Assembly: GCF_028285715.1 (NCBI RefSeq)
Contig: NZ_JANQOO010000035.1
Location: 620,001-684,000, forward strand
Source: Ulvibacterium sp.
Lineage (GTDB): Bacteria > Bacteroidota > Bacteroidia > Flavobacteriales > Flavobacteriaceae
DNA length: 64,000 nt
Direction: 5' to 3'
Below the pieces are notes generated by a model. That model was not told the DNA's origin, made no database searches, and saw only the letters and a program-made list of their open reading frames with translations. The translations under genes and the position numbers were made by a program. Shown piece after piece: positions 44,864-54,272 of the stretch (position 1 is the stretch's first letter; each line of letters opens with the position of its first letter).

Positions 44864-46759
44864 TCAAATAGTGTTCAAAAAACTTGTCAAATCCGTTGCC
44901 TTATCCAATCCCAGCTTCTTCTTTAACCGGTATTTGGATTTGAGGATACTGTCCGGCAACACATTGAGGGTCGCGGCGATTTCCTTGGTGGTCAGGTTCA
45001 TGCGTAAAAAGGCGGCCAATCGGATTTCTTTTTCTGAAATATCGTTGTATAAGGTCTTTAGCTTCTGGTCAAAGTCGTTGTGCACCTCTGAAAAATAGGT
45101 CTTGAACACCTCCCAGTCCTTGTCCGAGGCATTTTCCTTTCTAAGCAACATCATGATTCGTCGGAATTCCATTTTGAACTTCTCCGGGGAATATCGGATG
45201 TTTTCCAAGTTTTCCAATAACTCCTGAATAAAGGTGTTCTTTTGCACAAGATGCAAGGTCTGGCTGGCTAGTTCCTTTTGTTTATGCTCTATCTCTCTTT
45301 GGTAGATTTCTTCTTGTTTTTCGCGTGCTATTTTATTCTTTTTCATCCGTTGCCGAAAGCCAAAGAACAACAATCCTGAAACGGCTAGGAAGGTGAACAT
45401 TCCCCCTGCATAGAGCCCCTTGGTCAATCGGTCGACCTTTGCCTTTTCATTTAAAGTGTTTATTTCTTCTTGCTGCAGAGCAATGGCAGCTTCCTTCTTT
45501 TCGGTTTCGTAGGCGGTTTGAAGCTCACTGATTTGTTTCGCCTTTTGGGTGGAGAATAGACTGTCTTTTATAGCCTGGGATGCTCTAATATCAACCAAAG
45601 CGGATTGTGGTTCCCCTTTTTGCTCAGAGTTGAATGCTCTATAATCCAAGGCATTAAGGAGCTCATTGCCTATTCCTCCTTTTTTCGCAAGTGAGATGGA
45701 TTCATTTAGATATTTTTCCGCTATGGAGAATTCTTTTTTGTACGTAAAAGAGTTGCCAATGTGATACAAATAGATTACCTCATTGATATCCGAAAGTTCT
45801 TGTCGATCATACGCTAGACATTTTTTTAGATTTTCGATGGCCATATCATATTCCCCTAAGTTTTTGTAAGCTATTCCAATGTTTCCATAAGAAATAATGG
45901 ACACGGAATTGTTTTTGCTTAATTGGCTAATCTCCAATCCCTTTTTATGGAATTCAAGGGCCTTGTTTTCATCTCCTAGATCTGAATGAACGCTTCCCAT
46001 GTCCGTAAAGGTGGAAGCGGCGTATACATAATCCTCTATTTCCAAATAAGTTTCAAGGGCTTGCCCAAAATAGTCCAGTGCCTGCTTTTGATTTCCTTGC
46101 CTGGTATTTAGTTTTCCAATGTTGCGAAGTACATCAGCTTTTCTATAAGGTTCACGTGGAATGGTATCCAAAATCTTCAGTGCCTTTCGATAACCTTGCA
46201 TGGCCTTTAGGTAGTCTCCTTTATCATAATAGTGGGCAGCGGTGTTGTTGATCGAAACGCCATAGTTTAGATAATCCCCCTGATCTAAATATATTCTGGC
46301 AACAGAGTCCATAAGCCGTATGGCCGAAACATAATCCCCATTGTGCCCTTGAACCAATGAAAGTTTCGAAAGTGCCTCTACCATACCGACTTTTTTGTTT
46401 TTTTCCTTCGCTAGATCCAAAGTCCGGTTCAGGTGAAATGATGCGGAATCCATCTTTTCAATGCTATAATAATAGTTACCAAGGTTCAATTGACCCAAAA
46501 TTAAGCCTGCATCATACTTCTCCTTATTTGAAATGGAAACCAATTCTTGAATGTAAGCCTTTGCCTTGTCCGTGTCATTATAAATGTAATTGTCTATCAG
46601 AGATTCCAGCAAATCCACCTTTATTTCAATTTTGTTTGTGGAATTGTAGATAGAAAGTAGACTATCCGCCTTTTTTTGGATTTGACCTTGGACTTTGATT
46701 AGGGAAAGAACGATAACGAATATCCAAATAGGTAATTTGGTCATGGTACAGTTGTGCAT
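44864..46759 (-). CDS. Membrane TPR regulator with LuxR-type HTH (paralogue B)
   Basis: 631 residues from the ATG at 46759 (another is at 46744; both keep a signal peptide). Layout as in paralogue A: TPRs about 60-400, transmembrane helix GLYAGGMFTFLAVSGLLFFGF, coiled coil and a LuxR-type HTH almost identical to that of A. The TPR halves differ more, which suggests different inputs and a shared DNA target. It is divergent from the cytolysin gene across 301 bases that hold two paired TGTCCAT sites and a single copy. Confidence 0.88.
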   Translation of the reverse strand: MHNCTMTKLPIWIFVIVLSLIKVQGQIQKKADSLLSIYNSTNKIEIKVDLLESLIDNYIYNDTDKAKAYIQELVSISNKEKYDAGLILGQLNLGNYYYSIEKMDSASFHLNRTLDLAKEKNKKVGMVEALSKLSLVQGHNGDYVSAIRLMDSVARIYLDQGDYLNYGVSINNTAAHYYDKGDYLKAMQGYRKALKILDTIPREPYRKADVLRNIGKLNTRQGNQKQALDYFGQALETYLEIEDYVYAASTFTDMGSVHSDLGDENKALEFHKKGLEISQLSKNNSVSIISYGNIGIAYKNLGEYDMAIENLKKCLAYDRQELSDINEVIYLYHIGNSFTYKKEFSIAEKYLNESISLAKKGGIGNELLNALDYRAFNSEQKGEPQSALVDIRASQAIKDSLFSTQKAKQISELQTAYETEKKEAAIALQQEEINTLNEKAKVDRLTKGLYAGGMFTFLAVSGLLFFGFRQRMKKNKIAREKQEEIYQREIEHKQKELASQTLHLVQKNTFIQELLENLENIRYSPEKFKMEFRRIMMLLRKENASDKDWEVFKTYFSEVHNDFDQKLKTLYNDISEKEIRLAAFLRMNLTTKEIAATLNVLPDSILKSKYRLKKKLGLDKATDLTSFLNTI

Positions 46760-46828
46760 ATTGGTTTGTTCTAAGTTAATTAATTAATGTAGTATGATAA
46801 AACACCAATCCATATCCAAAAAGGACGC

Positions 46829-46846
46829 TGTCCATACTTTGTCCAT
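46829..46846. promoter_or_regulatory. Tandem TGTCCAT operator upstream of paralogue B
   Basis: TGTCCAT at 46829-46835 and 46840-46846, again 11 bp apart, 70-87 bases upstream of the ATG at 46759. Confidence 0.65.
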
Positions 46847-46970
46847 GATCTTAGGAATATCACTCTTTTTTAAATAAATTATAAAGTACTGATATATAAT
46901 ATCTTAAATAGTAAATTCCGAAAATAAAAATACAGACTGTCCATGTAAGAAATATCGGAATACAGGAATG

Positions 46971-46997
46971 TATGTCCATGGTTTGTCCATGGACATA
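46971..46997. promoter_or_regulatory. Palindromic tandem TGTCCAT operator upstream of the cytolysin gene
   Basis: TGTCCAT at 46973-46979 and 46984-46990 (11 bp apart). The site is extended to a perfect inverted repeat: TATGTCCATGG (46971-46981) and CCATGGACATA (46987-46997) around 5 bases. It lies 71-88 bases upstream of the cytolysin ATG. Confidence 0.65.
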
Positions 46998-47060
46998 ATT
47001 AGTTACGGCGTTGATTTGAAGCTAGTTTCGAGCTGTTGAATCCTTAAAAACCAAAAAGTT

Positions 47061-48671
47061 ATGAAAACAACGATTTCAAAAATTAAAATGGGGGCTCTTT
47101 TACTGTTGACCTCAATGTGCTGCCTTGTGATTTCCTGTAGTAAAGATGAGGCTCCAGTAGATCCTCCCCCAGCCGAGGGAGGGGATGGAAACGCTGGCGG
47201 GGAAAATCCGGGAGAAGGGGAAAACGAGAACAACCTTGAGGAGCTTAACTCCCTGATTGCCAATCTCAGCTATGATGCCGATGTGCTCCTCAATGTCCAA
47301 AATACCGGTTCCTTGGTGCCGGATCGCGAGGAAACGAGCAGCAGAAACGACAATCAAGGCCCGACCGAAGGTTGGGTGACCGAATGCAAGATCAAGGACT
47401 ATAATCTGGAATCCAATTTTGATGATGTAGCCATCTTGCGGCCTACAAACGGCGTAATCTTTCCTGGTGCGCTGGTCATTGGAAACGATGGTATGCTAGA
47501 TGGCGCGCCGGATCCCTTGACCCTGGACAGGTCCGCGGTAACGCTAAGTATAGATCTTCCCGGTATCGGGGACCAGGGTACCATAGTTGTCGAGGACCCC
47601 ACGAATTCATCCGTACAGTCCAGTATAGACAACGCCTTGGAATGGTGGAACGCCAATGCCTACCAAGAAGGGTATGTAAATGCGGCAAATTCCTCCTACC
47701 AGGCAACTACATCCTATTCTTCAAAGCAGTTTAGCTTGGATGTGGGTTTAAATGTGGAATGGGCCAGCGGTTCCTTGGCATCGCAGTTCGAGTTTGAAAG
47801 CAATAGAACGGAGCGGACCGCTGCTATTGTATTTAAACAGGTATTTTACACGGTAACCATGGATACCCCGAGTTCAGCGGCAAGCGTATTTGCTCCCGCA
47901 GTTACCAAAGAGCAGGCCGAGGCGGCCTTTGATTCGGATACACCACCCGCTTATGTAAGTTCCGTCTCCTACGGAAGGGTCATCATGGTCCGTATGCAGA
48001 CCACAGAGGAGGACACCTCGATCGAACTGGATGCAGTACTGGAATATGCAGGCGGGTATCGTGCCGCCGGCTCCTTGGAATCCAAATATGATGAAATCCT
48101 TAAGAATTCTAGTGTTACGGTAGTTACCATTGGCGGAAATGCGGAGGCAGCTTCAGAGGCGATCAGTTTGGCCGATATCAACACGGGCTTTGGTGCCTTG
48201 AACAGTGTCATAACCGGTGGAAATGCCGTATACAGCAGAAACAACCCCGGCGTTCCAATTGCGTATACCATCCGGTATCTAAAGGACAATACCTTGGCGA
48301 AAATGGGATATACTACCGATTATACCGTGGAGAAATGTGGTTCGTTCAGATTTGAACATAAAAATATTGTGGTCGAAAATGAATCCAATTACGATACCCG
48401 CTTCCGTTTCATCTATAAGTTGGCCGGTAACAATGACGAGTTGCAAACCGGGTTCGTTGAGGTAAACAACGACAAGCGTGTAAGTGGCAGCCCTCCGGAC
48501 GGTGCATACGATGTCCTAGTCCAGTTTGATCTCCAGAACGCCTTGTTCCAATGGGATAGAATGGGGGAATTTGATCTGGGTTACATCAGAAATGAGGAAG
48601 ATTTTAGGGTTTTCTGCTCCGAACGTGATTTCATCGGTTTTTGCAAAACCGTTTCCGTAGAGCCCAATTAA
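47061..48671 (+). CDS. Lipid-anchored thiol-activated (cholesterol-dependent) cytolysin homologue
   Basis: 536 residues. The lipobox VISC (Cys26) is followed by SKDE, like the Bacteroidota surface-export signal. A Gly/Glu/Pro linker (30-58) precedes a cytolysin core, with NGVIFPGALVIGND (130-143), LTLDRSAVTLSIDLPG (153-168), VFKQVFYTVTMDTP (257-270), AYVSSVSYGRVIMVRM (297-312), the paired glycines of TIGGNA (356-361) and YSRNNPGVPIAYTIRYLKDN (391-410). These match pore-forming domains 1-3. The membrane-binding domain 4 (about 425-536) is divergent and lacks the Trp-rich undecapeptide and a clear cholesterol motif. It probably forms oligomeric pores in a target membrane after surface display. 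The divergent TPR regulator shares its operator type. Confidence 0.87.
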   Translation: MKTTISKIKMGALLLLTSMCCLVISCSKDEAPVDPPPAEGGDGNAGGENPGEGENENNLEELNSLIANLSYDADVLLNVQNTGSLVPDREETSSRNDNQGPTEGWVTECKIKDYNLESNFDDVAILRPTNGVIFPGALVIGNDGMLDGAPDPLTLDRSAVTLSIDLPGIGDQGTIVVEDPTNSSVQSSIDNALEWWNANAYQEGYVNAANSSYQATTSYSSKQFSLDVGLNVEWASGSLASQFEFESNRTERTAAIVFKQVFYTVTMDTPSSAASVFAPAVTKEQAEAAFDSDTPPAYVSSVSYGRVIMVRMQTTEEDTSIELDAVLEYAGGYRAAGSLESKYDEILKNSSVTVVTIGGNAEAASEAISLADINTGFGALNSVITGGNAVYSRNNPGVPIAYTIRYLKDNTLAKMGYTTDYTVEKCGSFRFEHKNIVVENESNYDTRFRFIYKLAGNNDELQTGFVEVNNDKRVSGSPPDGAYDVLVQFDLQNALFQWDRMGEFDLGYIRNEEDFRVFCSERDFIGFCKTVSVEPN

Positions 48672-48803
48672 AATTATCCATTGGCTATCCCATTTATTTA
48701 CAGTCGGTATCTAAAGTTGTGGATTCAATAACTTGGGTATCGGCTGTTTCTTTAGTCATTTTTGCCCGTTTTGCCCAGGGCGTTTGCAAATTATGCCAGG
48801 GCA

Positions 48804-50975
48804 TTACCTTTTGCCCGGGACCAATTCCAACTGGTCTACGCTTACATTGGTGGTAAAAACACCGTAATTGACCACGGCTTTGTCCTTTTCCAGTTTGTCG
48901 ATACTGCCCACGGCCTTTCCGTCTTGCATCCGAACACGGTCCCCGATCTTAAAAACAGGTCTCGGTTTGTTCTTCTCTTGTTGAGCTGCTTTTTTTTGAG
49001 CCACCTTCTTTTTTGCCCGGATAACTTGCACCTCCTTTTGTACTTCCTGGGCGACCTGGGCCTTCTTGACACGCTCCGCTTTGGCCTCCCGAGCCGATTT
49101 TTTCTTGCGTTTGCTGTTCTCCGTCTCAATAATCTGCAATAGTGCCGATACCAAAGGCCTTTTTTTCTTATCGTGGAAATAGCGATCGGCCGCTTTGTTG
49201 ACCTTATTGCCCAATTGGATCATCCGTTGGTCATGGTCGTAGAGTTCCTGATAGTTCTCCAGCTTGGATTTGATCTTTGCGTTTAATTTTTCCAGGCGCA
49301 TGGCCTCTTCCCTGGCCTTGGACTCCTCTTCCTGTAGCCTAGAGCCTGTTTGGGCCATTTTGTTGCGTTCTTTTTGCAATTTCGCTATCGTGGCATCAAA
49401 ACGTACTTTACCGCGCTCTATTTTCTTCTTTGCTTTGTTGATAAGGCTATATGGAATGCCATTTTTCTGCGCCACTTCAAAAGTGAACGAACTGCCGGCC
49501 TCCCCAAGTACCAATTGAAAGGTAGGCTCCAAGGTCCTGCCGTCAAAAAGCATGTTGGCGTTGGTAGCGTGGGGCAATTCATTGGCCAACGCCTTTAAAT
49601 TGGCATAGTGGGTGGTAATAACGCCATAAGCTTTCCGTTCATAAAAGACTTCCAAAAAGGCTTCCGCCAAAGCACCGCCCAATTCAGGATCGCTACCTGT
49701 ACCGAACTCATCGATAAGAAATAAGGTATCGCCATTACACTTCCGTAAGAAACGGTTCATGTTTTTAAGCCGATAACTGTATGTGCTTAAATGATTTTCA
49801 ATGGATTGGTTATCTCCAATATCAGTAAGAACCTGCCCGAAAAGACAGACGGAACTGCGTTCGTGAACCGGAATAAGTAAACCACTTTGCAACATAGTCT
49901 GTAGTAGCCCAATGGTCTTTAAGGTTATACTTTTCCCTCCTGCATTGGGTCCGGATATCACAATGATGCGATTTTCCTGATGTAGCTCTATGGTCTGTGG
50001 CCAAGTTTTTTCGCCCTTGCGTTTGTTGGTCAAATAGAGTAGGGGGTGATAGGCCTCACGCAGAAAGAGACGACGGTCCTCATTGATCTCCGGTTTTAGC
50101 GCATTGATGTCCGAGGCGTATTTGGCCTTGGCAGCGGTAACGTCCATAAAGGCCAAAAAATCCTGGTAATCGGAAAGTAACGGCGCAAAAGGACGGATAA
50201 CGTCCGTCAATTCCTTTAAAATCCGTTGCACCTCTTCCTTTTCATCAAATTCCAGATTGTTCAGTTCCCGACTGTGGCGTAAGGTGGCCTCTGGTTCCAC
50301 GTAGACAATACTTCCTGTCTTGGAGGTGCCCATTACCGTACCCTTGACTTTCCTTCGGTACATGGCCTTTACGGCGAGAACCCGCCGATTTTCCACGACC
50401 GACTCCCGGATTTCATCCAAATAATCCGACCCTTGATACGTATTTAAGGCCGATGCGAAACTTTGGCTAATTTTCCCCTTTACCTGTAGTATTTCCCGGC
50501 GTATGCGAAAAAGTGCCTCGGATGCCCTGTCCTTGACCTCCCCGAAACGATCGATAACCACGTCAATAGCAACCGGAATCTCCGTGTTGGGTTCAATTTC
50601 TTCGGATTTGGCAAAAAGCAATGGGTAATATTCCTTGAATTTCCCCAAGAATTTCTTTTGCCCCATTACCGTGGTACAAAGGGAGCCTATTCTCCGAAAC
50701 CCGCTAATTTCAAGAGTGGTATTCTCTATTTTAAGTAGCTTCAGATCCCCGTCTATCATGTCAAAACCATGATTAGGGACACGATTGTCACTTATCAGCG
50801 AGGAAACATATTCCGAAGTCTGGCCCAAAGCGTCCAAAATACTGGCCTTATCGAACAGTGGCATAAGGGACAATGTCCTTTCCTTGCCCAATTCCGTCGT
50901 GCAGCGCGAAGATACTTGTTGCAGTACCGCGGGCAATTCAAGGTCTTGAATTACTTTTTTCAAGGTATTGTCCAT
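48804..50975 (-). CDS. MutS2-like DNA-binding ATPase without Smr domain
   Basis: 723 residues from the ATG at 50975. The MutS core has Walker A GPNAGGKS near residue 330, Walker B LIDEFGTGSDPELGG, and then a long charged coiled coil (about 510-660). The protein ends with a small beta domain (GDRVRMQDGKAVGSIDKLEKDKA) where typical MutS2 continues into an Smr nuclease of about 80 residues; that domain is absent. MutS2 acts on branched DNA or collided ribosomes, not on classical mismatches. It is convergent with the cytolysin gene. Confidence 0.92.
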   Translation of the reverse strand: MDNTLKKVIQDLELPAVLQQVSSRCTTELGKERTLSLMPLFDKASILDALGQTSEYVSSLISDNRVPNHGFDMIDGDLKLLKIENTTLEISGFRRIGSLCTTVMGQKKFLGKFKEYYPLLFAKSEEIEPNTEIPVAIDVVIDRFGEVKDRASEALFRIRREILQVKGKISQSFASALNTYQGSDYLDEIRESVVENRRVLAVKAMYRRKVKGTVMGTSKTGSIVYVEPEATLRHSRELNNLEFDEKEEVQRILKELTDVIRPFAPLLSDYQDFLAFMDVTAAKAKYASDINALKPEINEDRRLFLREAYHPLLYLTNKRKGEKTWPQTIELHQENRIIVISGPNAGGKSITLKTIGLLQTMLQSGLLIPVHERSSVCLFGQVLTDIGDNQSIENHLSTYSYRLKNMNRFLRKCNGDTLFLIDEFGTGSDPELGGALAEAFLEVFYERKAYGVITTHYANLKALANELPHATNANMLFDGRTLEPTFQLVLGEAGSSFTFEVAQKNGIPYSLINKAKKKIERGKVRFDATIAKLQKERNKMAQTGSRLQEEESKAREEAMRLEKLNAKIKSKLENYQELYDHDQRMIQLGNKVNKAADRYFHDKKKRPLVSALLQIIETENSKRKKKSAREAKAERVKKAQVAQEVQKEVQVIRAKKKVAQKKAAQQEKNKPRPVFKIGDRVRMQDGKAVGSIDKLEKDKAVVNYGVFTTNVSVDQLELVPGKR

Positions 50976-51061
50976 CTTGGTTTTTTTGAACGATGGCAAA
51001 GGTACGGATTTGTAAGATGCTGAGTTTTGGGTAAACCATTACCTTTAGCAATTCATGGGAT

Positions 51062-52789
51062 TCACTGAGACTGCAAACTGCAATTTTTGTCTATAACATC
51101 TTGAACGCTGGGATTGTAGGCATTTTGATTGACCGAATAATCATTTGGGGTAAAGGAAAGATCATTTTCCACCAACAAGCTTATTCCGCAAAAATCTGTC
51201 AAGTCCGAATTGCCAAAAATCCTACATCTTCGCCCAATTTGGGACAAATTACTGAGCCCATCAATATTTTTTAGGGAATAATTAAACATTATGGCGAGCT
51301 CTCCACCCAATACTGTTAGTGACTCCAAGCCATTCAAATTTTGCAGTGCAATATTGCTCGAAAGTTGCAATGAACCGCCTAGAAATTCTAGCCCCTTCAA
51401 TCCTTCCAAACTAGTAAGCGCATAGTTGGAATCAATGATAAGATTTTCCCCAACTGAAACCAGATTGCCCAATCCGTTTACCTCGGTTACTTGTTCTAAA
51501 CTACGTATTCTCAACTCGCCTCCAACCTGGGATAACTTACTTAACCCATTGAGGTCCTCCAATAATGGTAAGGCGTAAAAATCCATGTTTCCATTGATTT
51601 CAGTAATATTTGTTAAACCACTAAAATCATTTAATTCAGTCAAAAGATGAAAAACCAGGTCGCCTCCTATACTCTCATAGCTTTCTAAAAAATCGATGTT
51701 TTCAAGCTTTTGATTTTGATCCAGGCTTAAATCCCCACTGATTTTTGATAAACTACCTAATCCGTTAATATTGGTAAGTTGATTATTTAACCTAATATAA
51801 ATAGACCCATTTACGCTTTCCAAACTTTCAAATGCATCTACATCGGTCAAAAACCTATTGGAAATTATCCATAGAACGCCCCCGATACGTGTAACGTTAT
51901 TCAGGCCATTAAGATTAACTAAGTTTCCCATCTCTTGAACAAATAAATTCCCATTAATTTCGGTAATACCGGAAAGCCCTTCAATATTTGAAAAAACATT
52001 TGCTGAAATTTGGATATCGCCTCCAATGCTGGAAACGTTTTTTAATCCATTAATGTCGCTCATAACTTCGTTTCCATGAATGATAAGATTGCCTCCTATA
52101 GAATTAAGGCCTAATAATCCTTCTAGGTCTGACAGTTTTTCATGTTGTATCCAAAGATTGCCTCCTATTCTGTTTAACTCATCTAACCCGTCTAGATTTT
52201 GAATACCCATGCGTCCAGTAATTTGAAGTGTACTATCAATTTCTTTTAAATTACTCAGGGGTTTGAGGTTCATAGTATTGCCAGATGAACTTGGGTAAAT
52301 TACAAGGTTGCCCTTGATTCTAGTATAACCCGGTTCACCAAAATTATCTATCTCCGACTGAGTCCTTAGAACGACACTACCATTGTAAACCAATTCAGGG
52401 GATTTCGTAGTGCTAAAGTTTATTTCGTTCCCATAGGCTATCCCAGTGTTGTTAACGGCATAGGATTTTGCAAAGTACGTTGTATTTTCCTCTAAATCAG
52501 TTATCTCGTAGGAAAATTCCCCCATACCTTTACCGCTATCCGAAGCATTGTCCTCTATTGTAGGGTTCTCGTTTATACCCCAGCAGATGCCTTTCTTTAT
52601 TACCTCACTCCCGCCATCGGCAATCACATTGCCACCAACCAACGCCGAGGAACTAGTAATATTGGATACTTCGTTTGTTGTTACGGTAGGAATTTTTGGG
52701 TTTTCACCTTCCGCTATGGTGTTGGATTCGTTTTTGCTACAGCATACGATGAAAACCAGGATGAAGAGGGAACTAATTTTAATTTTCAT
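51062..52789 (-). CDS. Lipoprotein with Ig/FN3-like and leucine-rich receptor-L-like repeats
   Basis: 575 residues. The lipobox is IVCC followed by SKNE, which fits surface export. Residues about 35-130 form one Ig/FN3-like domain (VSNITSSSALVGGNV, GICWGINENPTI, YFAKSYAVNNTGIAYGNEI). The rest is about 14 repeats of 22-25 residues of the type INGLxxLxxIGGxLxI, a receptor-L/leucine-rich solenoid. It probably binds a protein or glycan at the cell surface. No control sites were found in the 208-base gap upstream. Confidence 0.82.
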   Translation of the reverse strand: MKIKISSLFILVFIVCCSKNESNTIAEGENPKIPTVTTNEVSNITSSSALVGGNVIADGGSEVIKKGICWGINENPTIEDNASDSGKGMGEFSYEITDLEENTTYFAKSYAVNNTGIAYGNEINFSTTKSPELVYNGSVVLRTQSEIDNFGEPGYTRIKGNLVIYPSSSGNTMNLKPLSNLKEIDSTLQITGRMGIQNLDGLDELNRIGGNLWIQHEKLSDLEGLLGLNSIGGNLIIHGNEVMSDINGLKNVSSIGGDIQISANVFSNIEGLSGITEINGNLFVQEMGNLVNLNGLNNVTRIGGVLWIISNRFLTDVDAFESLESVNGSIYIRLNNQLTNINGLGSLSKISGDLSLDQNQKLENIDFLESYESIGGDLVFHLLTELNDFSGLTNITEINGNMDFYALPLLEDLNGLSKLSQVGGELRIRSLEQVTEVNGLGNLVSVGENLIIDSNYALTSLEGLKGLEFLGGSLQLSSNIALQNLNGLESLTVLGGELAIMFNYSLKNIDGLSNLSQIGRRCRIFGNSDLTDFCGISLLVENDLSFTPNDYSVNQNAYNPSVQDVIDKNCSLQSQ

Positions 52790-53036
52790 TGTTTAGTCTA
52801 ATAATTAACTATGCAGGAATCATATGTAACTCTTATGCATAGTTACTAAATAATTCTAATGGCTCTTTTGATAAAAAGCTAAATTCTCCATTTTTTCGAT
52901 GAACCCTCATTTTTTGTTTAAAATATTCGATTCTCGGCTTTTTGAATTGGAGTTACTACAATATTCATGGACTTTTTGAGTTTTTAAAACAAACCAAATG
53001 TCCGCTAAAAAAAAGCGACATAATTGTTTCGTCCCA

Positions 53037-54083
53037 ATGAAAAATCCTAACCTACTCGCCATCGGCTTTGGCCTCGCCTTGCTCATTTCATCCTGTAGTG
53101 CAACAAACCAATTAACCATGGGGGCATTGGAACCTGCTCCCGTGCATCTGCCCAAGGAAGTCGTAAACATCGGCATTATTGACCGAAGTGCACCCTCTGA
53201 GGGCAATCGGACCTTGGACAAAATCGATAAAATACTTTCCGCCGAGGGGCTTGAACTCGATAAAAAGGGCGCACATGCCGCAGTTACCGCCCTTAAGGAA
53301 GAGTTAGAGCGCCACGATTCCTTTGGAAAGGTAGAAATCCTATCGGATACCGATGTCAGTAAGGGATTGGGTGTGTTTCCCGCTTCCCTTTCGTGGGAAA
53401 AAATAGAATCTCTTTGTGCCATACACCATGTAGATGCCATTTTTTCCTTGGCCTTTTATGATACGGATACCAAGGCATCCTACAACATGACTACTATGCA
53501 ATTGCCCAACAGTTTGGGTATTGAGGTGCCCATTCCCGCCCATGAGGTTCACCTACGGACACTGATAAAGAACGGATGGCGGATATACTATCCTTCGGAA
53601 AGACGCATTGTAGATCAATTTGTCTTCAACGAGGGCCTAACCTCCATGGGCAGAGGCTTAAACCCTATAAAGGCCGTGGAGGCAATTGCCAATAGAAATG
53701 AGGGCGTGGTAGAGCTTAGCAAGAATATGGGCAGTTCCTATGCCTTGCGCTTATTGCCCTTTCGTATTCGTATATCACGGGATTACTATGTGCGCGGAAC
53801 GGATAATTTTATAATAGCCAGACGCAGGGCACAGACCGGGGACTGGGATGGGGCCGCGGAATTATGGGAAAAGGAAATTAACAACCCAAATCGAAAGATT
53901 GCCGGTCGGGCCCATTATAACATGGCCATTATAAACGAGATAAACGGGAATTTGGTAGAGGCTATGGATTGGGCCTCCAAATCCTACGCGGATTACAGGG
54001 ACAGGAATGCCCTACGTTACCTTAATGTCCTAAAATACCGATTTGCCCAAAACGAGGCCTTGGAACAGCAGGTTTCCCGATAA
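53037..54083 (+). CDS. DUF6340-like lipoprotein with C-terminal TPR
   Basis: 348 residues from the ATG at 53037, which gives a clean lipoprotein signal (LLISSC). An ATG 13 codons upstream (52998) is in frame but adds a charged stretch. The body matches the Bacteroidota DUF6340 pattern (LEPAPVHLPKEVVNIGIIDRS...LDKI...), and the last 80 residues resemble two TPR units (GDWDGAAELWEKEI, GRAHYNMAIINEINGN). Function unknown. Confidence 0.78.
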   Translation: MKNPNLLAIGFGLALLISSCSATNQLTMGALEPAPVHLPKEVVNIGIIDRSAPSEGNRTLDKIDKILSAEGLELDKKGAHAAVTALKEELERHDSFGKVEILSDTDVSKGLGVFPASLSWEKIESLCAIHHVDAIFSLAFYDTDTKASYNMTTMQLPNSLGIEVPIPAHEVHLRTLIKNGWRIYYPSERRIVDQFVFNEGLTSMGRGLNPIKAVEAIANRNEGVVELSKNMGSSYALRLLPFRIRISRDYYVRGTDNFIIARRRAQTGDWDGAAELWEKEINNPNRKIAGRAHYNMAIINEINGNLVEAMDWASKSYADYRDRNALRYLNVLKYRFAQNEALEQQVSR

Positions 54084-54272
54084 TCCCAGTTAATGGGCTG
54101 GTTGGGCGTCCATTCTTTTATTTTTTTGGCGTCTATCACTCCTAATTTTGCGAAGGTTTTTTGACTACTTTTGATTCGGACCTCCGAAAGCCTTTTTGGC
54201 GTTTGCTTCGAGAATTCCCCTGATTGCATAGGGAAGGAGCGACCGGTGGTTCCCAATCGACAAAGTATGTCC

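Larger units (their letters stand above)
46760..47060. other. Divergent control region between paralogue B and the cytolysin gene
   Basis: 301 bases, AT-rich. It carries two TGTCCAT pairs (46829-46846 and 46973-46990) and one single copy (46938-46945). No perfect TAnnTTTG element is present; TTGATTTG about 40 bases before the cytolysin ATG has one mismatch. Confidence 0.55.

Noticed and set aside
42504-46759. The two TPR proteins as one gene split by a frameshift
   Set aside because: Each has its own signal peptide, TPRs, transmembrane helix and HTH, so they are complete paralogues.
51062-52789. LRR-like lipoprotein as part of the cytolysin module
   Set aside because: It is separated by mutS2 and has no TGTCCAT pair upstream; only the surface-lipoprotein signal is shared.
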